A stretch of 64,000 nucleotides of DNA from Seison nebaliae (lineage: Eukaryota; Rotifera; Pararotatoria; Seisonacea; Seisonidae). Location: positions 1 through 64,000 of the forward strand of contig JALJEE010002602.1 of the NCBI GenBank assembly GCA_023231475.1. Direction: 5' to 3'. Every line of letters begins with the position of its first letter. The stretch's first letter is position 1. Of this stretch, positions 10,150-22,855 are shown in pieces. A program made the translations under genes and the position numbers. The notes below the pieces were generated by a model that was not told where the DNA came from, ran no database searches, and was given only the letters and a program-made list of their open reading frames with translations.

Positions 10150-13100
10150 ATGGATAGAAAACGAATGATGATAAAGAGACAACGACATTTACCACCATTA
10201 CCACCAGCAATTCATCGATTATCTGATGATGGCATAGGTCGATCGAATAATGTATTGAAGAGAATGTTAACACCGAAATTAATGACGCCAATGTCAAGTA
10301 ATGTCGACTCGTTACATAACTTTTCCACAACTAAACCTATAACGACTTCAACTACAGACTATCCACTTATTACGTCACATTATCTGTTCAATATGAATGA
10401 AAGTGAAAATTTAAATAACAACAACAACAATTGTAATAAGATGAGTTCAATGAATATTTTTGGCAATCGGAGGCGGAACTTGAAAAATGAGCCAGCAACT
10501 CGTTTTCGTACACTTTCTCCAGCGATGTTAATTAAACCTCCGACAGATCAATCTCGTCATCGCCATGTGCAACAACAACATCAACAACAGCCATTGAATG
10601 ATAATGAAAATAATGATATTGGAGAGAAATATAAGGAACATCATACGAATCAGCCGATGACGTCGTTCTTAAATCGTTCATTGTTAATTGGAGAAAATAA
10701 GATTTTCGATAACAGTTTCAATGGAAATAGATCCCTAACATCTGTACAACTAGTTAATCATAGAGACCAAAACATTAAACATCATCAAATATTTACTCCT
10801 CATCATTCATCCAACGTAACTAAAGAAAGAAAGCATCGTTCGATCTCTCGTCAACGTAATTCGACGAATCCCCCAACAAAGAATACAACCGTCATTTACA
10901 ATAATGACAATAGTAGTGAGACACCCAATAACGTCAAAAATAAATCATCACTCTTCCCATTGACATATCGTCAGCGTCATTTTCTTCCTGCTCATCAAAT
11001 TTTCCATACGTCAAGCTCCTATTTGCAAGCGTCCACTACTACTCCAACAATAACGACCCCCATAAATAATCCGAATAATATTAATAATATCAATCCACAT
11101 TCGAATAAAGACGGTAGGATTTTAATGAATGACAATGATATATTCATTTTATCATCCGATAACATCTTGCCCAACTCTTCGTTACCGCCACTCGCTCCCA
11201 CATTAACTAAATCTACCCTATCCACTCATCGACCAACATTCTTCCCCTCTGTCATTCCTCCACTTCATGCGAACAATCTGCCCACTCCATCCCTTCCAAA
11301 TAACCCCAATACTATCAATATAAACAATAATCAAAATATGAATCCATATCCATTGGCCATCAACAATCAATTTAATACACTTCGATCGCCGTTGTTTCAG
11401 AATATCGACGGTCAAAATGTCGTTTATCGTAATCCAAATAATCGTCTCTCCACCGTTATCGATCATCGATACTCGATGATTAATCCTTTCCAATTACAAC
11501 AGCCGCAACAACTTCCACCCCAAATCGTTCCAATTCAACAACAGCCTCAACCATTGATGCAGACAACGAGAAGGAATACTCCCACAGCATTCCCTCTTCA
11601 ACAACCTCCAATTGTTCAACCGAATTATTCAGGTTATCGCGAACGATCAACGAACCGTGCCACTTCCCATCATCGAAGTGTCTCCCGACCAGTAATGCGA
11701 CCTCCGTCCATACATCAACGAAATATTTTGAAATCATTTTATGCTCCTGCTACATCCAATCTGGGAGGTAATTTAGACGATTTTTCAAAACTCCAATTTT
11801 TGGGTAGAGGAATTATGTCTAATTCTTCTCTCCAATATTATGATACGAATAATTTTCAATATTCAACAATGTATCAAAACGCTTTTCAACCATCATACCA
11901 AAATAATAATTTCCGTTATCCACAATTTGAAGTAGAACAGACATCATATCAACCTCTTAAAACTGCGAATCGATTCTCCTCCCAAAATTCTCATCAATTA
12001 AATTTTAATTCGAGTAAACATGTGAAGAAATCGTCTAAACCGTTAAATGGAACTCAACCGATAAAAGCGAATAATTTATCTAATCTCACTAAAAGTCGTA
12101 CATCGATAGATGCCAATAATTATGGTAATGATAAACAACCATTAGGAGATATTCCTAATAAGTTCGACAGTCAACCAAATAACACTTTCTTTCATCGTGC
12201 TGAACAAAATTTCTCCGATACCATGTCCATTGTCTCCAATTCTCAACAACAGCCAGTTAAACGTCGTCAAAGAAAACAGCAACATTCAATTCATCATCGT
12301 AATCATCAAAATCGTAACAATCACTTATCCCAAAAAGAGAAAAGTATTTATTCCATGAATAATAAGAGTAAATTGATGGAATATGATGATGATCAATTTG
12401 AATCGATCGATAACGAAAAGCGGAAAAGTCGACGCTTAAAAAAGTTGACAGAAAAACGAAGTAAAATTTCTCTACGTCTTCCCGAATATTTCAAAGTGAA
12501 AGACACGGAATTTTTATATGATAATTATTCGTTCGCTTATCGAGACGCATTATATGGTGGTCGTTTCACTGACGCCGTTTTGAAAGATCACATGAAATTG
12601 GATGAAGAAGATAAGAAGAAACTTTTCATTCATTTCTCTCAAGACGATATGATTCATCCGAAATCGGAAACTATAATGGAATCCCAAAGTATACCCATAC
12701 CTCCATTAGGTCAATCAATTTTCATTCCTGCTAGCCAACAATTACCACCTGCTCCATCTTCTACAAACAACGGAGCACAATTATTAAGTTCGAACCGTTT
12801 ATCGAAAAAAGGGTCGATGCATCGACCGATTAATCGAAGTCCATCGACCAATCTGTATCGTCATTCTCGTAGAGCATCAAATGTTGATCGTCAATCAATG
12901 GACAATCGTTTAATTAATACGTCTCAATCTGTAATATTAAATGGTCAGATATCACCAGCGATCGTCGATGAGAGAAAATCATTATATCCTTTATATTCAC
13001 GTCCAACTTCCCATTGTCGTTCTTCTTTCAAAGAGAATGGTATGGACAACCAAACTAATCGTTACTCCGTTTTATATGACACTGCCACCGATTTGACATT

Positions 13101-13965
13101 AACGAAAAATAATGATGAGAACAGTAAAACGATGGATAAACAAACAATTAATCAATTCGAAGAGAACAAGAAGATGAGTGGAAAGAAATTTAATTTACCA
13201 GAAGTCGTTAGAAGACGAAAGAGCAAAAAGAAGAAATTAAAACGAAGAAAACATTCAGGTACTGCCGAAAGTATTTTAAGTACTGCAACTTTTGATGGAT
13301 TGATCAGTAATTTGACAGCTGCCACAGCCAATACCGATTTAACAAGTACATTAAGTCGTCCTCCGGGTCCAGCGACATTCGAGGATTTGATGAAGATGTA
13401 TGATCAATTGAAAATCATCGAGAAACAAATGGAACAGGCATTCAAGTTACGAGAACAAATCAATTCAAAAATTAAAGAAGAACGTGAAAAATTAAAAAAG
13501 AAATATATTCAACGTCATCAGAAATTACAAGGTGGTTCCATCCGCTCACAATTAAGTGAGAAGAAATTCAATAGTCTCATTGAGAATATCGATTTTAGAA
13601 AATTGGAAGAAAAATCTAAAATCGTTCAACATTATCGTTCTCTTCCTATCATGAATGATGACACGATTGAATTAATGCAGAAACAATATACACAATATCT
13701 TCAGATTTATAATCAACTTTTCATTAACATCAACATGCAACAACAAGAACAACAGAAGCAACAACAAATTTTGATGCAACAACCGGAAATGGCAAATTCA
13801 GTTATTCAATCGTCAATTTACGGATATAAACCGAAATTACAATTAGAAAATAATAACAGTGAGAAGAACCCATTAGTTAATCAACAACCGTTATTGGGCA
13901 TTGGCGGTGCACTGGGACAAATGTCCCGAGAACGACCGAACTCGAAATCATCTGACGATTCTTAG
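10150..13965 (+). CDS. Large Asn/Gln-rich disordered protein with a C-terminal coiled coil
   Basis: One intronless ORF of 1271 residues. Residues 1-750 are mostly Asn, Gln, Ser, Pro and His, with no hydrophobic core and no signal peptide. Two parts look folded. Residues about 757-840 are basic then mixed (LRLPEYFKVKDTEFLYDNYS, AYRDALYGGRFTDAVL). Residues about 1072-1135 read as a helical coiled coil (FEDLMKMYDQLKIIEKQMEQ, LREQINSKIKEEREKLKKK). A Lys/Arg cluster (RRRKSKKKKLKRRK, about 1020-1035) could be a nuclear or nucleic-acid-binding signal. A short Gln-rich run lies near residue 1200. The long uninterrupted frame and multiple-of-three repeat variation argue that it is truly expressed. I do not recognise a family. 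Upstream noncoding exons are possible. Confidence 0.7.
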   Translation: MDRKRMMIKRQRHLPPLPPAIHRLSDDGIGRSNNVLKRMLTPKLMTPMSSNVDSLHNFSTTKPITTSTTDYPLITSHYLFNMNESENLNNNNNNCNKMSSMNIFGNRRRNLKNEPATRFRTLSPAMLIKPPTDQSRHRHVQQQHQQQPLNDNENNDIGEKYKEHHTNQPMTSFLNRSLLIGENKIFDNSFNGNRSLTSVQLVNHRDQNIKHHQIFTPHHSSNVTKERKHRSISRQRNSTNPPTKNTTVIYNNDNSSETPNNVKNKSSLFPLTYRQRHFLPAHQIFHTSSSYLQASTTTPTITTPINNPNNINNINPHSNKDGRILMNDNDIFILSSDNILPNSSLPPLAPTLTKSTLSTHRPTFFPSVIPPLHANNLPTPSLPNNPNTININNNQNMNPYPLAINNQFNTLRSPLFQNIDGQNVVYRNPNNRLSTVIDHRYSMINPFQLQQPQQLPPQIVPIQQQPQPLMQTTRRNTPTAFPLQQPPIVQPNYSGYRERSTNRATSHHRSVSRPVMRPPSIHQRNILKSFYAPATSNLGGNLDDFSKLQFLGRGIMSNSSLQYYDTNNFQYSTMYQNAFQPSYQNNNFRYPQFEVEQTSYQPLKTANRFSSQNSHQLNFNSSKHVKKSSKPLNGTQPIKANNLSNLTKSRTSIDANNYGNDKQPLGDIPNKFDSQPNNTFFHRAEQNFSDTMSIVSNSQQQPVKRRQRKQQHSIHHRNHQNRNNHLSQKEKSIYSMNNKSKLMEYDDDQFESIDNEKRKSRRLKKLTEKRSKISLRLPEYFKVKDTEFLYDNYSFAYRDALYGGRFTDAVLKDHMKLDEEDKKKLFIHFSQDDMIHPKSETIMESQSIPIPPLGQSIFIPASQQLPPAPSSTNNGAQLLSSNRLSKKGSMHRPINRSPSTNLYRHSRRASNVDRQSMDNRLINTSQSVILNGQISPAIVDERKSLYPLYSRPTSHCRSSFKENGMDNQTNRYSVLYDTATDLTLTKNNDENSKTMDKQTINQFEENKKMSGKKFNLPEVVRRRKSKKKKLKRRKHSGTAESILSTATFDGLISNLTAATANTDLTSTLSRPPGPATFEDLMKMYDQLKIIEKQMEQAFKLREQINSKIKEEREKLKKKYIQRHQKLQGGSIRSQLSEKKFNSLIENIDFRKLEEKSKIVQHYRSLPIMNDDTIELMQKQYTQYLQIYNQLFININMQQQEQQKQQQILMQQPEMANSVIQSSIYGYKPKLQLENNNSEKNPLVNQQPLLGIGGALGQMSRERPNSKSSDDS

Positions 13966-15647
13966 AATACAAAAAGAAATATTAAGTATTTGTAAGAAGA
14001 AGTTTTTTTTTAAGTTTTTTTTATTTCTTATCTTATAAATCTATTTTCCTCATAACAAAATATTTTCATCTTCAGCATCATTTTCTGTTCAGATAGAAAC
14101 TTTCAGGAAAAATAATTTTCATTTTTTTTTTGTTATCTCATTTAATTTTCGTTATACTTCTTTTGATATATTCTCTTTCTTTTTCATTCGCATCTTCGTG
14201 AAGATGCGAATAATGAACATATCAAATATTATTTCATTTTAATTCCATTTCTATCTATAAATATTTTGTAGAGGAAAAATAAATAAAGGAAATTCTTAAT
14301 TTTGTTTGACTTTCCAAAATCAAGTTAAACCTGAACAAAATGAGGACAAGTGAATATTTGTACATAAATCCTACAGTTGTCTATTTTTCAATGAAGTTCA
14401 ACTTTGCCAGTGAGTGGGTTTCCGTCGATTGTGTTGATTGGGATGAGTAAGAGATTAGCCTTAATAATGAGAAGTAATCGAAAGTTAAATGAAAAGAAAT
14501 TTGAAGATAATACAAAAATAATTATGTTCAACTCACTAAGGTACATCAATTCCTTTTTTGTTTCCAAGTCCATCAATTTCTGGAAGAGAATAATTTTTTC
14601 ATTCGTCATTTCTCCACTTACGATTCATTCATTCGCTTCATCTCATTAATAATGAAGTAAGCACCAAAGTGAAGAAGTTTTCCGATGAATACTTTGATTG
14701 GGGGAGGAGAATCGATGAAAGAAATAGAATGTAGAAGTTGATAACGACTAGTGCTTCTTCTATTGACAAATCGAATTTTAATCGAGATTTCAACGAATCG
14801 ACAAATTTACTTGATTTCTCGCCTTACAATTAAGATGAATAACGATAACAATGGAGAAGTGTGGGCAGGTAGAGAAAAGGCATTTGACGTGAATATGTAA
14901 GATTTAACGATGTTTGCTCAAAATGTTTTGATACCTCACTACGATGCCTCATTAATAAGTCAGACATTTTCCCCCCCATTTTATTGATCATGTTCTCGCT
15001 GAAATAAGTAAGAAGATTATTGAAACAACAAATATCGTTAAATTTCCGTCTTTCATTCTTATTCATTTCCGTCACTCATTCAATGAATTGAATTTTCAAT
15101 AATTTCTCATTCGTCATTGACATCTAAATAGAATGGAAAGGAAAATTCTTTCCATCAAAACGGTTCTCCTCAATTTTTATGAGTTTATTGCATGATTATA
15201 GTTCAATATAATTATAATACATTATTCGATAATTAAACGTTTTAGTATTTGAAAAATAAGTTTCTTTCCATTCTGGAAGAATGCTTATATTTATCAGTTT
15301 TTCTACTCTGCAATTCAATATGATGAAATTTGTAAGAAATATGATTAATTATCGTTAACGATCCGTGAAGAGAAACTAAGCAAATTTGTTATCTATCTTC
15401 CCTGCTAAATTATTCATGTTCTAACAAATTAAAAATATTTCGATTATAATTTCGAGAAAAAACACAACATTTTAATAATCTTTCACCAATCGTTACGTCG
15501 TAGTCACACGTCCTCCCTCTATTTACCAATTGGTTTTCATGTCATTTTATTACGCCACAATATACCGAGAAGACTAATATTCCTAAATCTCTTATTTATT
15601 TCCTTCTAACTATTTGCACAGATCGTTTCTATCATATTTCGAATAGG
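13966..15647. other. Intergenic region with 3' UTR hairpin
   Basis: The first 330 bases are probably the 3' UTR of the 1271-residue gene, with AATAAATAAA near 14278. The perfect hairpin at 14186-14211 lies in it. Beyond that I see only short chance ORFs. Confidence 0.4.
14186..14211 (+). other. Perfect 12-bp stem-loop in a presumed 3' UTR
   Basis: ATTCGCATCTTC and GAAGATGCGAAT are exact reverse complements separated by GT. The stem starts 221 nt after the stop codon of the 1271-residue ORF and before its likely AATAAA signal. A dinucleotide loop means that in RNA the terminal C-G pair would open to a four-base loop. It could act as an RNA-binding-protein site or a processing signal; nothing in the sequence says which. 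Confidence 0.6.
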
Positions 15648-16003
15648 ATGGTTCTTCTTAAAATTAATAGTTCATTATTATGTTTAGTTCTTTCACTCAT
15701 CATGGTTAGGATATTCTTATTCTAATTTCGAGATCTTAATATCTTTCCCTTTATATACAGTTTACTCTGTTAGTTTCAATGGACTGTGCAGAAGTTGAAG
15801 TGGAAGAACCTCTCGACGGTAAATTGGAATCGATCTTGAAAAATTTCCGTTATAAACAACGTTATCCGATGAAACCCGTAATGAATCCTTTGGCATCCGA
15901 CAATGGTGGTCAACAAAATTTCAATAGTCTATTGGAGTTATTGTTCGGACAGAAGAGTGAAACAACACCAAGTAAGAAATCAATATTAGAATGGAGATTC
16001 TAA
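15648..16003 (+). CDS. Small secreted protein, possible peptide precursor
   Basis: Exons 15648-15704 and 15761-16003 give 99 residues. Exon 1 encodes a hydrophobic leader (VLLKINSSLLCLVLSLIM), continued by FTLLVSMDC in exon 2, which reads as a signal peptide. The intron is 56 nt with donor GTTAGG and acceptor CAG, both in the style of neighbouring genes. The mature part has acidic (EVEVEEPLDG) and basic (KNFRYKQRYPMK) segments, a single Cys near the cleavage region, a KK pair near the end, and finishes ILEWRF. That is compatible with a processed peptide precursor, but I recognise no known peptide family. A GTAAGA at about 15972 could be a further donor that would change the last residues. Confidence 0.5.
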
Positions 16004-16926
16004 CGCAGTTGGATGACTGGACCAGAATGAATGACACCAAATTATTTAGTCAACGTTTCAGTATGACATTTTATTAAAAAACAAAACAACAAAAAATATT
16101 TTTCAATAATTTTTTTTAAATTGAATAAATTATAGATTTTAAACTCTCTTTTTTCATTTTGCATTAATTATCCAATTTTCAATTAACGAATCGAATGTTT
16201 TTTCCTTTACTCCTTCAATATAATTCATTAATTTTTCCCAAACAAATACAGTATAACTGGACACCTCATGGTTCAATGGTTTTTCATGCGTTTGAACAAT
16301 GTTTATTAAATTAATTAATTTAATACAATTTCTCAAGTAGGACTATTTTAATCCCTGAAATTATCTATTATTCGAAAAAAGATATTAACAAATGAAGAAG
16401 AACTAATACGATACAAATGGATAGGGAAAATGAGAATTTTTCTTATTTTTCTATCTCTCTTATTACAAACATTTTTCATTAAACTAAACTTAAACATCAA
16501 TTACTTTCTTCCCTTTTGAAGAAAAGAACATAAATAATTATGGGGAACATTTTCCATTTATCTACTATATAACCTGGAGCATTTAATTGAAAATTGATCT
16601 AAAATCTATCTAACTCAAATATGATTATATAAATTCTCAACAAAATTGGAAGTTAGTGGTTTTGTTATTTAATGTTGATAATTTAACGATTGGTAAGTTT
16701 CTTATTTCTAGTTATCTAGTTAATAATCGAAAAATCAAAATTATTAGTTTGAATCAAATATATGTTGAGTAATAGAATCAATATTGGGAATTGAATAGGC
16801 ACTAACTTATAGCGGCTGCTAAGGAGCTTATAAAACAATGAGAATCATTTTTAAAACTTTTAATATTGAACGATGTAAATTTGAAAAATTTGATTGAAAA
16901 TAATGGCCATGGAATGAAAAGTAATA
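16004..16926. other. Intergenic region
   Basis: AT-rich spacer. A 60-codon minus ORF (16154-16336) has no features. I see nothing else. Confidence 0.4.
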
Positions 16927-18273
16927 ATGAAGTTGTTTTATAATTCATTAATTCGACATGTGGTTCGACTAAAAGTAACAAATACCCAAAGGAAAAAATT
17001 ACCTCATCAAGCAAAAGAGTCAGAAAAATGGATAAGTGCTAAAAATAAGTCTTTCTTCCATTTCATATCTTTCCATTATTCAAATGTTCCCCATCTATCA
17101 GTGAGAACAGTCGAACTTTCCCAAAGCACTTCGTTGGAGGTAGTGCCGTCGCTGAGAAGACTGAGGAATTTCGAAATCGACGACCAGTTGATGAAGTTTG
17201 GTGTGCTGTCGATTATCCTCCACAAGTTCAATTTTCTATTAAATTTTCTTATTCCCTTTGTCATGTATGTAGCCGTTAGAAATCAAGACTGCTATCAATT
17301 ATTTACGAGATTTGGCTCATCCTCAATTCTTTAATTATCCGTCGGCATTCCTTCAAATGAATTGTCAATTAAATTTTAAAACTAAAAAAAAAGTTTCATA
17401 TTTATTTATTCCCATCAATTTTATTTTGCTATTTGTAAAAGACATCAAATTTGAATAGTGTTAATGGATTAGTCCTGCTACCGAACAAGCCTCAAAACAA
17501 TTCGTATTTCGAACAAAAAAACAATATTATTGCAATTGTACAAGTTCAGATTGTTTATGATTCAAAGTCAAGAATCTAATTATGTAATTTATGTAGGCAG
17601 AACATGATATAAAAGAAGCTTATGATAATGGAGCGTTCATTGCGGGATACAATGAAATAATAGAGAAAGTTATTTTCATTTTTTCTTAATGTTTTTCACT
17701 TTTCTTCTAAGTTTAAAAAAAATGAATTGTCAACTAACGAATATGATTATATAATAGCCACTCCAGAAACATTTCAATCGTTGTCGAAAATAAGAAAACA
17801 TGTCGATGGAACTAAGTATCCGAATGCGAAAAAAGGTTTCTCTTACTGAATTATATTCTTAAAATAATCTCTCGTCTCTCTCTCCAAATTAAAGGAACAC
17901 TGACAGTTGACGTCGGCACACAAGTAAATTTTCATACACATGCCACAAGTTATCGAAGTGTAAAATTAAATGACGTCGAAGGACAACTCGAAATGATTGT
18001 AGGCGATGTTTAGTAATATCTTTTTCGTGAACTGTCTCTCTTTATTTCCATCAGTTGACACAAACCAATGACGAATTGACGGAGAATATTGAACATCTCT
18101 CTAAACTATTATTGGAACAGAAAAGTGACTTAGACAGCCAATTGGAAGGAGTGCTCTTGTCAAATGTTACGATTAATCTGTTGCCAACAGTTGAATGTAA
18201 ATATCGATTATCGATCGATCATCTCATTCCTCCAGGCAAGTTGCGGAATACGAATGAGGAAGAAGATGTCTAA
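16927..18273 (+). CDS. MRPL1: Mitochondrial ribosomal protein L1 (uL1m)
   Basis: Eight exons: 16927-17048, 17102-17225, 17273-17392, 17442-17543, 17597-17668, 17712-17835, 17895-17998 and 18055-18273. They encode 328 residues, close to human MRPL1 (325). The N terminus (MKLFYNSLIRHVVRLKV) is basic and amphipathic, as expected for a mitochondrial presequence. Later blocks match the L1 family in order: EIKTAINYLRDLAHPQF, NNSYFEQKNNIIAIV, EHDIKEAYDNGAFIAGYNEI, YDYIIATPETFQSLSKIRKH, KYPNAKKGTLTVDVG and a C-terminal NVTINLLPTVECKYRLSIDH. The protein would form the L1 stalk of the mitochondrial large subunit. All seven introns are 43-59 nt. Five of seven donors start GTT; the others are GTCTTT and GTAGGC. 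Confidence 0.85.
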
Positions 18274-18980
18274 ATTTTAACCAAAATTTTTCTCATTATC
18301 CGATTACGATAGAAATAAATAAAATTTGTAATTTCAATTCGTCCATTTTTCCCCTGTCTCCTTAATGTAACTAATTGATGATTCAGATTGACATAAATAT
18401 GTTCGTTGAAATTGAAGGACATAGACGAGAATATATGTCGTAATATTCATAAATATAAATTTATGTACGAATTGCAAAAAATAGAAATGAAGAGGAATGG
18501 TGACAGCTTACACTTTAGAGATTCGAATTCCAATTACTTAATAATGGTCCTATTGAAAATTGAAGAAATAGAAAAAGAAAATGTTGAAAAAACTGTTAGT
18601 CCAAAAAATCAATAGTCGTACGAATGCATGAAGAACGATAAGACGCCCACTCGATTTCGAATATATATATATATATATGTATATTCCATTGAAATATTTT
18701 AATTTGCACTTATTCTTCGTTATCGTCTTTGACAATAAATATGTTTTTCTACATTTTCTCAGCGAAGCTTGCTACTTTCCCATCAAAATTTCATGAAATT
18801 TATTTGTAGTTAACTTCTCATTTTTTTTCAGTCATTCTTTCACTGCTAGAGTTATTTAAGAAAGAGGAGGTATTAAACAAATTTCATTTTAATTCTACAT
18901 CTCTAACATAACCTAACAAGAATAAGTGTGTAGAAGGGGGGGTAGGAAAATAATTTGGAATTGACGTTCAAAATAAAAGA
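18274..18980. other. Intergenic region with (AT)n tract
   Basis: Spacer between MRPL1 and the carboxypeptidase gene, holding an (AT)n tract at 18660-18677. A 69-codon ORF at 18406-18615 looks like chance. Confidence 0.4.
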
Positions 18981-20795
<1,815 letters not shown>

Positions 20796-21559
20796 ATGAA
20801 GGGTAAATATTGAGAATGAATTGATTTAGTCAAAGACATTCATTCCATTCATAAGACAAAGTATATTTGTTTGAGAAGGAAAAGATATTTTCTATTTTAT
20901 GATTTTTCGTGTTATTCTTCATTTGCTATTCAACTTATTTCCACCATCAATCCATCAACAATTAATTCCACATTTCAACAGAATGAATTCATTTCTCTCC
21001 TTAGCTATCTCACTCATGACGAGTGGGAGATTGGATGGCGAGAGATAAACTGAATTTTCTAAAATTTAATTTATTAATTTTTTACTTTGAATTCTTTTCA
21101 TTTCTCCACCGAAAATATCCGATTTGAAAATACTAATTCTCATCTTTCACTTTCTTCTTTCGACACCGTTTGAACAGAAATAACAATCGATTAATTATCA
21201 TTAATTAATTATCAACTAAATTAAAAGTTGAAGAGTTTCTTATGAGAATGATGTGTGTGTATACTTTACTTTTTTTTAAAATGTAAAACAAGAATACTTT
21301 ATTTCGTTGGGAAAGGAAAAAGAAACACTAGATAATCAGATGGTAACAAGAATAAATGATGTGACTGATGGTAGTAATATTATGATCTACGTACGAGATA
21401 ATCAAATTGGAAAAATGTATTTAGTGAGAACTGATCTAATGACTAGAATGGATGAAGTGGTTCGAAGATGATAAACTTATAAAATAATTTCTAAATAATT
21501 GAAATTTGACAAAATGATATTTTTGTTAATCATGTACGAATATTGGTGAATCGATCCGA
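20796..21559. other. Intergenic region between convergent genes
   Basis: It contains the 3' UTRs of the carboxypeptidase and synaptogyrin genes. I see no further gene. Confidence 0.4.
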
Positions 21560-22855
21560 TTAGAATAGATTCTGGATATCTGTTTGTTGTTGATTCATCG
21601 ATGACATTTGTTGTTGCATTTGGGGTTGTGCTACCGGTTGTTGTTGAGTATGTTGTAATTGTTGAGGATTATATGCAACATTTTGGTTGGGATTTTGTGT
21701 TTGCGGTTGCTGCTGTAATTGTTGTTGTTGATGTTGTTGGCCATCTGATTGGTTGTAATATTGGTTTGATTGTTCGTTCATCTGTTGTGATATTGGTTGT
21801 TGTTGTAGCTGTTGTTGTTGTTGTTGTTGTTGGGGAACCACAGAAGAATTATAAGGAGTCGTTTGATAATTACTGACAGGACGATTCATGTTAAGAACAC
21901 CATGTTGTTGATTATCCATAGCTGTTGGAATTGGAGCTGGTACACCACTATACGTTTGTGTGGGATCTTCATAACCTGATTGCATATTATACATTGCTTG
22001 GGCGCCTTGTTTGTAGGAGAAGAACGCAAGGGTAGTCAAACTCGTCTAAAACAAATGATAAATTTATCGAATCACCATAAAAAGAATTAGTTACCCAAGT
22101 TATGATAGAGAAGAAGATGAATGCGATGGCGGCTCGAAGATTGGAGAATCCTTTCCAAACTTTCGCGTCATATGATGTCTGTCTCCATGCTGTGACTAAA
22201 TAACAGAAGCCAATGAACCAGAGGAAAGCGAATAGAGCTAAAAAAGAAAGATGAATGTTAGAGAAAAATATTCAAGAGAATTCGAACCCGAAACAATAAG
22301 ATCCGCCAAAACTATTCGTCGTCGATGTTGAAGAGATGCAGTTCTTTCAAATTTGATGTCTAATATAATGAATACTATTAAATAAGATTAATTAAACGAT
22401 TTTAAGAGAATAAAGAAATTGAACAAGTGGATACAATGAATCCAAATACTCCAATTCCAATACCATATCGACAAGTATTCGCATCATTGTTATAGAGACA
22501 TTGGTTGTCAAAATATCCCTGAGAAGCGATACATCCAAAAATTATGATAGAAAAGATCTAATGAAAGTTGGATTAATATTCAAATGAAAGAATTTCTATA
22601 GTTATTAACCCATGAAATGATTCGTAGGATGACTTTGGGTTTCTTCAAAAATATCAAAATGTCAAATGGTCCCCCAACAGCCGGATTTCCATACATGCCT
22701 TGAGCGAATCCATTTGGTTGTCCGCCCATATCTTGCGGTTGAATGATTCCCATAAATGTTCCTTTCACCATACTGAGTACTCCGGCAATATGTTCCATAA
22801 CACCGGGCGTGGAGTTGGCGAAGGCGTTTTGATTATAATCACTACTGTACATCAT
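21560..22855 (-). CDS. SYNGR: Synaptogyrin
   Basis: Minus-strand exons 22855-22610, 22557-22425, 22374-22288, 22237-22095 and 22045-21560 give 364 residues. Synaptogyrins are four-TM MARVEL-domain proteins of synaptic and other small vesicles. The diagnostic start GGPFDILIFLKKPKVILRI corresponds to the family's GG-FDP-TL-RQP-TILR-V. It is followed by IIIFGCIASQGYF, LYNNDANTCRYGIGIGVFG, RTASLQHRRRIVLADLIVSG and FAFLWFIGFCYLVTAW, then a conserved AAIAFIFFSIITW. Spacing of TM segments and loop cysteines is as expected. The cytoplasmic tail has a YEDPTQTYSG start and a long Gln-rich stretch, longer than in vertebrates. Introns are 49-52 nt. Donors are GTTAAT, GTTCAA, GTTCGA and GTAACT. Confidence 0.9.

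Noticed and set aside
15972-16008. A 37-nt intron after GTAAGA in the small secreted protein, ending the product in TTPIG
   Set aside because: It would be shorter than every other intron here (42 nt minimum) and uses a donor type rare in this window; kept only as an alternative.
22276-22296. A tRNA B-box-like string (complement of GGTTCGAATTC)
   Set aside because: It overlaps the donor of synaptogyrin intron 3 and no cloverleaf can be drawn around it.
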